A stretch of DNA of 8,081 nucleotides from Candidatus Rhabdochlamydia sp. Its GTDB lineage: Bacteria; Chlamydiota; Chlamydiia; Chlamydiales; Rhabdochlamydiaceae. A program made the position numbers and the translations under genes. The notes beneath the pieces are model-generated. The model was not told the origin of the DNA, did not search any database, and was given only the letters and a program-made list of their open reading frames with translations. The DNA lies in contig JASHWX010000062.1 of the NCBI GenBank assembly GCA_030043815.1, positions 1-8,081 on the forward strand, written 5' to 3'. Below, in pieces: positions 1-6,174 of the stretch. How positions within the stretch are numbered: position 1 is the first letter of the stretch; each line of letters opens with the position of its first letter.

Positions 1-1497
1 CCAATCCCTGAGGATGTTCTTAAAGAGTGTAAAGAAAAAGCCGATTATCGAATCAACACCTGCGGCATGACCATTCGCGTTTACAAAGTGAAAGTCAATG
101 GGCTTCGATGCTACTTAATCGATATCCCCGATCTTTTAACAATTCCCGAAAAGAAGGATGGATCAGCGGGAAACTTTTATGAAGGCGGCGACTACCATCA
201 CCGTATGCGGCGCTGGGCAGTTTTCCAAAGCGCTGCCGCCGACTTGTGTGTCGCTTTAAGTAAAAAAGAGAACCCTGTGCATCTCGTCCAGTGCCACGAT
301 TCTCAAGTCGGGCTCGTTCCCAAACTGATCGCTTCCCGATATACCGATGAATTTAGGCAAGGGAAAACGCCTGCTACTGTTTTTACATTCCATAACAATA
401 ATGATACTTACGATTACACTGACGATCGCTGCAAAGAAATGATGGCAGAAATTGGGTTGCCGAAAAAAAATACGAACTCCTTTACTGAGGCGCTCTGGTA
501 TGCCGATGCCGTCACAACTGTATCGCTTCAATTTGGCATTGAATCACAAACCCCGCAGTTCGGCAGAGGAATGGAACGGTCTCTTCGACTCGCCGCGTCT
601 AAGGGCAAATTGTTCGGCATTACCAATGGCAAGATTCCTAAAGGCTTGCGATTGAAACTCAAATCTTTTGAGAATCCATCTGACGCAGAATTACTTGAAT
701 TTTCAAACACTCTCAAAGAGATCCGAAAGGAATTTTGCGAATACTTAAAACAGAATCAACTTGCTGATATCGATCCCAATAAACCCATCGTCTTAAACTT
801 CGGCCGCTTTGACTCTACCCAAAAGGGGATCGAGCACTTGCCGGAGATCATGGACGAGGTCCTCAAAGGGGGCGCTCAATTCATCTGCATCGGCACCGTA
901 CCTGATGAAGGGGCAGAAGCGGTCATCGCCAGAATGCAAGCCGAAACCAAAGGCCGAAAAGGCGTGCTCATCTTAATAGATACAAAAGAAAACGGGCAGT
1001 ATCGCTATCAAGGGGTATTCGGAGGATCGATGCGCAAAGCTGCAACTCTCGCCGTATTCCCGTCCAAGTTCGAGCCTTGCGGTCTCGTCCAAGGGGAAAT
1101 GCACTGCGACGGAGTTCCTGTCATCGCGTCCGATCTCGGCGGATTTAAAAATACCATTTTCACAGAAGGGCCCCGCTTCAACGGGTATCGCTTCAAACGC
1201 TGTGAAAGATGGAACTCCTTTGAACAAATCGCCGAAATCCGAAAAACCATTCGAGAAGCGCTTCAAAAAGAAGCGCCCTATTTTGCCATGTCCTTGAGCG
1301 ACGATTTGGAAACCCAGATGCCTTATCTTAAACGCAGGCTTGGCATCATGCATCGCGCTCATCAAGAGACTTGGGAGTCCACCTCTGATCCAAGCGATTT
1401 AAGCCCCATCCGTCGACTGGAGCTCGCCTTTGCTAAAGCATTTGAAAAACGCAAGGTGCGCGACGTGATTCACACAGAGCTCCGAATTTTGCAGTAA
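1..1497 (+). CDS. glgA: Glycogen/starch synthase-like glycosyltransferase (GT5 type), 5' end outside window
   Basis: The reading frame is open from base 1, so the ATG at 67 is internal and 498 residues of a longer protein are seen. The family moves glucose from ADP- or UDP-glucose onto the growing end of an alpha-1,4-glucan in the cytoplasm. Visible marks, numbering from the window edge: CHDSQVGLVPK near H99 (matching the HDWHTGL block), FTFHN near H131, an ITNGK block (matching LNGID), the nucleotide-sugar block FGRFDSTQKG with R269 and K275, and FEPCGL at about 357-362 followed by a GG turn (DLGGFKNT). The N-terminal KxGGL motif lies outside. The sequence is clearly diverged from chlamydial GlgA: the NGID block is altered, and a second glutamate makes an E-x7-E pair (E358, E366). 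The donor and acceptor could therefore differ from glycogen synthase. Fold assignment is secure; exact substrate is inferred. No + strand terminator follows, so read-through into the next genes is possible. Confidence 0.8.
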   Translation, partial: PIPEDVLKECKEKADYRINTCGMTIRVYKVKVNGLRCYLIDIPDLLTIPEKKDGSAGNFYEGGDYHHRMRRWAVFQSAAADLCVALSKKENPVHLVQCHDSQVGLVPKLIASRYTDEFRQGKTPATVFTFHNNNDTYDYTDDRCKEMMAEIGLPKKNTNSFTEALWYADAVTTVSLQFGIESQTPQFGRGMERSLRLAASKGKLFGITNGKIPKGLRLKLKSFENPSDAELLEFSNTLKEIRKEFCEYLKQNQLADIDPNKPIVLNFGRFDSTQKGIEHLPEIMDEVLKGGAQFICIGTVPDEGAEAVIARMQAETKGRKGVLILIDTKENGQYRYQGVFGGSMRKAATLAVFPSKFEPCGLVQGEMHCDGVPVIASDLGGFKNTIFTEGPRFNGYRFKRCERWNSFEQIAEIRKTIREALQKEAPYFAMSLSDDLETQMPYLKRRLGIMHRAHQETWESTSDPSDLSPIRRLELAFAKAFEKRKVRDVIHTELRILQ

Positions 1498-1503
1498 AAA
1501 AAA

Positions 1504-1553
1504 CATCGATTTGCTAATCAGAGGGAAAAAAAACCCTATGAGGCAAATCGATG
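1504..1553 (+). promoter_or_regulatory. Perfect 11-bp inverted repeat covering the start codon of the small gene
   Basis: CATCGATTTGC at 1504-1514 is exactly complementary to GCAAATCGATG at 1543-1553. An inner AGGG/CCCT pair (1522-1525 with 1534-1537) closes on eight A residues. In mRNA the outer stem would include the ATG at 1551 and the last base of the GAGG at 1540-1543, so it could hide the translation start of the 49-codon gene. On the opposite strand the stem is followed by eight T residues (1496-1503), giving it the look of an intrinsic terminator facing left, although no leftward gene lies nearby. The structure is seen directly; its role is inferred. Confidence 0.6.
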
Positions 1554-1700
1554 ATCCGCAAGCTCCCTTCAGGAAAATACCGCCTTTATTCGCGCAGCAT
1601 CAACCCCAAAACAGGTAAGCGCAGAAATTTGGGCACCTTCAATACGCGTACAGAGGCTGTCAAGCACGAAAGAGAAATCCAGTACTTTAAAAGACATTAA
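1551..1700 (+). CDS. Conserved 49-residue basic protein of unknown function
   Basis: This short frame starts MIRKLPSGKYRLYSR, continues with a PKTGKRRNLGTF block and ends in EREIQYFKRH. I recognise the pattern as a small conserved bacterial family often left unannotated: a lysine-glycine start, two predicted beta strands (YRLYSR and NLGTF) around a TGKRR turn, a helix (residues about 32-44) and a QYFKRH tail. The strand-strand-helix arrangement and high charge resemble the arm-type DNA-binding domain of integrases and the AP2 fold, so nucleic-acid binding is plausible, but no function is established. The start is supported by GAGG at 1540-1543, seven bases before the ATG. It sits 53 bases after the glycosyltransferase and 35 before the SMR gene. 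Its start codon lies in the right arm of a perfect inverted repeat. Confidence 0.82.
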   Translation: MIRKLPSGKYRLYSRSINPKTGKRRNLGTFNTRTEAVKHEREIQYFKRH

Positions 1701-1735
1701 TGTGATATTGTGAAATTTTTTTACGGGGTCCACCT

Positions 1736-2062
1736 ATGTCCCTTGCTTGGATTTTCCTTTTGCTCGCCGGGTTCTTTGAGATCTGCTTCACCATTGCATT
1801 GAAGTTCAGTCAAGGATTTTCTAAGGTCATTCCAAGCATCATCACGGTCATTTTCATCGTCCTGAGCTTTTTTTCCGTGTCCCAGGCCATGAAGAGCATC
1901 CCCATTGGGACGGCTTACGCTGTGTGGGCAGGCATCGGCGCTGCGGGAACTGTCGTTTGCGGCATCATTTTTTTCGGGGATTCCTACCACATCATCCGAT
2001 TGATCTCGATTTTTTTGATCATTGTCGGGATCATTGGGTTAAAATTAGCACACGTTGACTGA
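1736..2062 (+). CDS. sugE: SMR-family exporter, SugE/Gdx (guanidinium) subtype
   Basis: A 108-residue inner-membrane protein with four hydrophobic helices (about 3-21, 30-50, 57-77 and 84-104), the usual SMR length. The essential membrane-buried glutamate is present in helix 1 (GFFEICFTIALK, E15). The block GTAYAVWAGIGAAGT in helix 3 is the signature of the SugE/Gdx branch rather than the EmrE branch. Members work as antiparallel dimers and exchange protons for guanidinium or, in some members, small quaternary ammonium compounds. A GGGG run at 1725-1728 gives a reasonable ribosome site seven bases before the ATG. The 35-base leader is too short to hold a guanidine riboswitch, and none is seen upstream. 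The stop codon overlaps the start of the next gene, so the two are probably translated together. The subtype call rests on motif recognition; the substrate is inferred from the family. Confidence 0.9.
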   Translation: MSLAWIFLLLAGFFEICFTIALKFSQGFSKVIPSIITVIFIVLSFFSVSQAMKSIPIGTAYAVWAGIGAAGTVVCGIIFFGDSYHIIRLISIFLIIVGIIGLKLAHVD

Positions 2063-2913
2063 TGTTTTTTTTCATATTTACAGTGGTCGCCCTGTTGATG
2101 TCGCTGCGCTCTTTGCTATTGCTTTTGACGGGCAAAAGGGGAGCAGTTTCGCTCTTTGGCTTCATCTTTTATTTATGCTTATGCTTGCCGCTGATGGGCA
2201 ATGTCATGTCCTCTTTGAAAGAAGACAGCATGGCAAAAGCCATTTTGGCCATTGTGTCGACAGCGGCGGTAAGCTATTCCTTCACGAGGCAGGTCAAAGT
2301 CCCTAAATATTCATGGAAAGAAGCGCTTTTTCCGATAGGCTTTTTTGGTTTAGGGATCATCGCGCTAAGCTTAAATGCCATCGACAACCTCACCGGGGAA
2401 AAACCGATCTTGAAGATTCGTCTCACCGGGAATCAAACCTTCAACGAGGTGACATGGAAAACGCCCAAATCCAAATGGCAGAGGTCCACGATCCCCTACT
2501 ATGAAGTCATTTTAGAGACGATCGATGGGAAAGAGCTGCAGCATTTTTTTCTATCCGGAGAACTTTGCGCTGTCCGCGCGAAAATTTTCCGATTCCATCC
2601 CTTCTTGAACGCACTTGGCATTCCGACCAAATACAGGCTTGATGTGCTCTATTCAGGTTTCCGCAATGCAGAAAAATATGCCGATTACCCCGTAGAGGCG
2701 CACTCCCTTGCGTCATTGTCATCCCCTTGGGATTCTTTGATCTTCAAGTACTGGGAATCCTTTTTCTGCAGAGAGTCCACATCGCCATGGATCAAAAGCG
2801 CGACCCTTCAATCCAATTATTTTCCTCTCGCTGACGCCCAAGGAGAGCCGCTGCAGCAGGAATACTATCTCACTCTCTCCTCTTCTGGACTTTCGTCCTT
2901 GACTAATCATTAA
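2062..2913 (+). CDS. Uncharacterised membrane protein with C-terminal soluble domain
   Basis: 283 residues that I cannot place in a named family. The N-terminal 110 residues hold four hydrophobic segments (about 2-22, 28-48, 58-75 and 87-106). The rest is a soluble alpha/beta region containing ILKIRLTGNQTFNEV and PYYEVILETIDGKELQHFF, which read like paired beta strands. The tail, after about residue 215, is rich in serine and aromatic residues. There is no signal peptide other than the first helix and no recognisable catalytic motif. The ATG shares its first base with the TGA of the SMR gene (TGATG at 2060-2064), a typical sign of translational coupling. This makes it likely that the protein is made together with the exporter and acts in the same membrane, but a functional link is only inferred. 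It may be restricted to chlamydia-like bacteria. Confidence 0.78.
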   Translation: MFFFIFTVVALLMSLRSLLLLLTGKRGAVSLFGFIFYLCLCLPLMGNVMSSLKEDSMAKAILAIVSTAAVSYSFTRQVKVPKYSWKEALFPIGFFGLGIIALSLNAIDNLTGEKPILKIRLTGNQTFNEVTWKTPKSKWQRSTIPYYEVILETIDGKELQHFFLSGELCAVRAKIFRFHPFLNALGIPTKYRLDVLYSGFRNAEKYADYPVEAHSLASLSSPWDSLIFKYWESFFCRESTSPWIKSATLQSNYFPLADAQGEPLQQEYYLTLSSSGLSSLTNH

Positions 2914-2960
2914 TTTCTTCTTTCTGTGAAAAAAAAGATTTTTGTGATATATATTCAAGT

Positions 2961-5900
2961 ATGCACAGATTAAACTTTTATACTGTTGCTTTTTCGGCTT
3001 TAGTGTGTTTCAGCGCTCCCTCCATTTTTGCTACAACCCTCACAGTCAATATCCCCGGCGATTCCAATGTCAATACTTCAGGCAAGTTCAACGAAACGGC
3101 CCATGAAGGGGATTTACGCGGAGCTCTCAACTTCATCAACCGCAATTCATCTCTCGATTCTTATCAAGTCCAATTCAACTTAGGGCCTGCCAACACGATC
3201 ATGCTCAATGCAGATTTACCCCCGCTAAAGCTCTCGCCTGCCAATGATATGGCATTGAGCGGGGCCAATGCAGGAGGAAATCAAATCGTAATCGATGGAA
3301 ACGATCACCGCGCATTTCTCGCTTCCCAAGGAAAAATCCACATCGCAGACTTGACGATCACAAATGTCGTCGCCGCAGGCGCACAGGGCGGAGCGGGAAG
3401 CGGCGGAGGCTTGGGCGCTGGCGCAGCTCTTTTTGTCGATCGCGCAGAGGTCACCGTCTCCAATCTGACCGTTCTGCATGCGTCAGCTAAAGGAGGAAAT
3501 GGCAGCATAAATACATCCGGCGGCGGCAGCGGCGGAGGAGGAGCAGGATTCGGAGGAGCTTTTTATGTGAGCGACGGCGGTTCTTTGAAGATCCAGGGTG
3601 CGGTCAATACGGGTTACGTAGGAAGCAATTTTACAAAAGGCGGCAAAGGCGCGATAGAAGGATGGCATGCGGGCGATGATGCGTTTTTTGTTTCTCATTC
3701 GCAGGTAGTTCTCGATCCGAGCGGCCAGATTATCATTTTTTACAATCCCATCGCCGATGACAGCCCTCCGACTTTTGAAGGCGCGCCCACCGGGATCGCC
3801 CGCAGCAGCTCGCCCGGCATTGAGCTTCAGATTGGAGACCCTGTCAGTCCTGCGGGCACCGTGGAACTCGTCTCTGCCAATTCGATCAGCGGCGAGGTCA
3901 AATTGCAAAAAGGAGCCCTTGCCATTCACAATAACCGATCACTGGGTTCTGCCCGTGTGAACTTTGCAGGCGAAGACGCTGTTCTTCAAGCTAAAGCGGA
4001 TATCAATCTTAACAACGAGATCGTTCTTAACGCCGGTGGGATTTTGGACCCTAACGGTCACACAATCACCATCGATACGCCTCTCAGCGGCCCGGGCGGG
4101 ATCACCATTCGAAAAGGAGGAAAAGCCGTCTTCATCGAAAAAAACACCTATCAAGGTGAAACGTTGGTAGAGGGTACCCTCGAAGTGAAAGGCAGCATTG
4201 AAGGGCCCGTCAAAATCCAACCGGATGGAACCCTTATCGTGGGATGCGACCTCAGGATCACGGATTTGATGGGCGCGGAGAACTGCCTTCTTCACGTCGA
4301 TCAAGGAAAGACATTGATCTTCGGAACCGACAATCCCTCGACATTTGATGGAAAGCTCAGCGGCTCCGGCAAGATCATTAAGGAAGATAATGGGATATTG
4401 ACCTTGAGCGGAGATAATTCCTTTGCGGGTACGATCGAGGTCAAAGGGGGCATTGTCAAACTCGATAAAGATAGCTTTTTCCCACCAGAAGCAAAACTCA
4501 ATATCGCACCTGATGCTGTCTTGACAGGCATCGGCTATGTGGGCAATGTCAACCTCGATGGAGTCGTCGCCCCTGGCAATTCGATCGGCACGTTGAATGT
4601 CGCCAGCGTCAGTTTTGACAAGGGATCCAATTACATGCTCGAGTTCGACGAAAACGCTTCCGATTTGATCGTTTCAAACGGAAGTGTGACGGTCAATCCG
4701 GGCGCAGACCTGACCCTCGCCTATTCACTCTATACCATCCCGCAAGAAAAATACACCATTGTCACTTCGAATGAACCGATCACCTACAATGGCGAGTTTA
4801 ACTTGATCAATCTTCTGCCTCGATACAATTTTGCCCTTGAGTACGATCCTCAAGCCATCACCCTCGCCTATGTTTCCGTAAACGATTTTTACGCCAAGGG
4901 AAATGCAGGCGAGGCCGCTAAATGCTTTAACCGCTTAATCGACAAATTTACTCCCGATCTCGTCGATATTGCGACTGTCCTTTATGCCCAAACCCCCTCT
5001 GAATGGCAGCACTCATTTGAGCAATTTCAGCCTGCAGCCTTTAACGATATCGCCTTTGCCGAGACCAATGTCGCACAGCGGGTCCGCCAGACTTATTCGG
5101 TCCATCTCTTTGAACAAAGAGTAGAAGCATGCCCTACGGACAAACAGATCGGCCTTTGGTTCACCCCATTTGTTGAACGGGTTCATCAAAGCGGCGATGG
5201 GAATTCAGAGCATCACGGGTATAAAGAGAACTTCACCGGATTTACTGCCGCTGCGGATTATCTCTTTATGAAACACTGGATGGTCACAGGCGGCTTTTCC
5301 TTTGCCGACAGCTCCTTAAGCATCGTCGATGGCAAAGCCCACGGCGACTTTAAAACTTATTCAGGGTCGTTTGGCGCCATCTGGACCGGCGATCATTTCT
5401 TTATCGACGCGCTCGCATCTTATCTTTTCAGCACGATTACCGCGAAGCGCAGGATCCCTTTATTCGACCGCACTGCCCACCACTCTCAAGAGTCGAATCA
5501 ATACCTCGGCCACCTCGGGGTCGGCTACGACTTTAAGTTCAGCACGAGCGACATCGGAACTGTCCATCTCTACCCCTTTATCGATGTCGATTACTTGTAC
5601 ATCACGCAAAACGCCTACGACGAGAACGGAGCCAAGAGCCTCGATCTCAAAGTCTCCTCGAAAAATTACGACTACCTTCGACCCGAAGCAGGTATTGGGA
5701 TCGGATATACCGTCTGCTTTGAATACGTCAACATCATCACCGACCTCTCTGCAAGCTTTGTCAGAGAATTCCGCTTCCTCGGGAAAAAGACCAAGGCCCG
5801 CTTTCGCGAAGGTTCATGCGAATTCACCGTCGAGGGCCTAGACCCAGAAAACAACCTCATCGTCCCGCAATTCAAGATCACCGGCGTCGCTCCCAAGATC

Positions 5901-5990
5901 GGGCTTTCCATCAGCCTCCTCTACCATGGAGAATACGGAGCGCATTTCATCGAAAACGCCGGCGAAGCCGAGCTCAAGTTCTCATTTTAG
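2961..5990 (+). CDS. Type Va autotransporter with glycine-rich beta-helix passenger
   Basis: A complete 1009-residue secreted outer-membrane protein. Residues 1-24 are a signal peptide with probable cleavage after SIFA. The passenger has two glycine-rich tracts (about 137-158 and 178-203) each leading into a strand (GAALFV, GGAFYV), then repeated short strands and turns typical of a right-handed beta-helix. Two segments, about 373-411 and 464-502, match the passenger-associated transport repeat pattern (LSG.G.I..G....I...N.Y.G.T.V..G.L). A helical linker (about 642-720) precedes a barrel of roughly 280 residues (about 728-1009) ending in the beta-signal ELKFSF with terminal Phe. The repeats are not the FxxN/GGA(I,L,V) set that defines chlamydial Pmp proteins, so this is a different autotransporter class; the likely role is surface adhesion or host contact. 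No Shine-Dalgarno is visible. A TATATT box at 2950-2955 lies so close to the ATG that a leaderless start would be required if it were used, so the true promoter is unclear. Confidence 0.92.
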   Translation: MHRLNFYTVAFSALVCFSAPSIFATTLTVNIPGDSNVNTSGKFNETAHEGDLRGALNFINRNSSLDSYQVQFNLGPANTIMLNADLPPLKLSPANDMALSGANAGGNQIVIDGNDHRAFLASQGKIHIADLTITNVVAAGAQGGAGSGGGLGAGAALFVDRAEVTVSNLTVLHASAKGGNGSINTSGGGSGGGGAGFGGAFYVSDGGSLKIQGAVNTGYVGSNFTKGGKGAIEGWHAGDDAFFVSHSQVVLDPSGQIIIFYNPIADDSPPTFEGAPTGIARSSSPGIELQIGDPVSPAGTVELVSANSISGEVKLQKGALAIHNNRSLGSARVNFAGEDAVLQAKADINLNNEIVLNAGGILDPNGHTITIDTPLSGPGGITIRKGGKAVFIEKNTYQGETLVEGTLEVKGSIEGPVKIQPDGTLIVGCDLRITDLMGAENCLLHVDQGKTLIFGTDNPSTFDGKLSGSGKIIKEDNGILTLSGDNSFAGTIEVKGGIVKLDKDSFFPPEAKLNIAPDAVLTGIGYVGNVNLDGVVAPGNSIGTLNVASVSFDKGSNYMLEFDENASDLIVSNGSVTVNPGADLTLAYSLYTIPQEKYTIVTSNEPITYNGEFNLINLLPRYNFALEYDPQAITLAYVSVNDFYAKGNAGEAAKCFNRLIDKFTPDLVDIATVLYAQTPSEWQHSFEQFQPAAFNDIAFAETNVAQRVRQTYSVHLFEQRVEACPTDKQIGLWFTPFVERVHQSGDGNSEHHGYKENFTGFTAAADYLFMKHWMVTGGFSFADSSLSIVDGKAHGDFKTYSGSFGAIWTGDHFFIDALASYLFSTITAKRRIPLFDRTAHHSQESNQYLGHLGVGYDFKFSTSDIGTVHLYPFIDVDYLYITQNAYDENGAKSLDLKVSSKNYDYLRPEAGIGIGYTVCFEYVNIITDLSASFVREFRFLGKKTKARFREGSCEFTVEGLDPENNLIVPQFKITGVAPKIGLSISLLYHGEYGAHFIENAGEAELKFSF

Positions 5991-5997
5991 AAGAGAA

Positions 5998-6054
5998 AAC
6001 GCAAAGACGCTAAAATTTCCTCTTTGCGTCTTAGCGACTTAGCGTCTTTGCGTT
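5998..6054. terminator. 16-bp perfect inverted repeat of period-8 motifs, possible terminator
   Basis: AACGCAAAGACGCTAA at 5998-6013 is exactly complementary to 6039-6054, with a 25-base loop. The loop itself holds further copies of the same octamer in the reverse orientation (TCTTTGCG, TCTTAGCG, ACTTAGCG), so alternative foldings exist. It begins eight bases after the autotransporter stop. For the - strand the stem is followed by a T-rich run (TTTTCTCTTC), so it would suit leftward transcripts. On the + strand no T-run follows. A transcription-ending role between two convergent genes is inferred. Confidence 0.55.
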
Positions 6055-6067
6055 GATGATTTCAAAT

Positions 6068-6100
6068 GACGGCGAAGCCGAGCTCAAGTTTTCTTTCTAG
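6068..6100 (+). pseudogene. Relic of the 3' end of a second autotransporter gene
   Basis: Reading in frame from 6068 gives DGEAELKFSF and a TAG stop. This matches the last ten residues of the upstream autotransporter except for the first one (A to D). Within the shared codons the three base differences all fall at third positions and are silent (TTC/TTT, TCA/TCT, TTT/TTC). That is what is expected of a once-functional paralogue under selection for its outer-membrane beta-signal. An ATG at 6056 opens a 14-codon frame through it, but there is no reason to think it is expressed. Confidence 0.6.
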
Positions 6101-6108
6101 AAGAGAAA

Positions 6109-6164
6109 AACGCAAAGACGCAAAGACGCTGAGGCGCAAAAAAATTCTATTTTCCCTTTGCGTT
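6109..6164. repeat. Second period-8 repeat array with 9-bp inverted ends
   Basis: From 6111 the octamer CGCAAAGA occurs twice, then CGCTGAGG, then CGCAAAAA, a head-to-tail array with period 8. AACGCAAAG at 6109-6117 pairs with CTTTGCGTT at 6156-6164. Read on the - strand it lies 11 bases past the oxidoreductase stop codon and is followed by TTTTTCTCTT, so it could act as that gene's terminator. It is a diverged partner of the array in the first 110-bp unit. Confidence 0.55.
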
Positions 6165-6174
6165 GATGATTTCA

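Noticed and set aside
1504..1553. Intrinsic terminator for the glycosyltransferase on the + strand
   Set aside because: No T-run follows the stem on the + strand; the T-run is on the opposite strand, and the stem overlaps the next gene's start.
1701..1735. Guanidine riboswitch ahead of the SMR exporter
   Set aside because: Only 35 bases separate it from the previous gene and no matching structure or conserved loop is seen.
2899..2904. TTGACT as a -35 box for the autotransporter
   Set aside because: No acceptable -10 hexamer lies 16-18 bases downstream; the bases are also inside the end of the preceding gene.
3483..3929. 148-codon - strand frame inside the autotransporter
   Set aside because: Antisense shadow in a glycine-codon-rich region; no ribosome site or family pattern, while the + strand frame is clearly real.
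5329..5841. 170-codon + strand frame in another phase of the barrel region
   Set aside because: Low-complexity Ser/Thr-rich translation typical of an out-of-frame shadow of the barrel-coding sequence.
5998..6164. Possible CRISPR array
   Set aside because: The octamers are contiguous, period 8, with no unique spacers and no cas genes.
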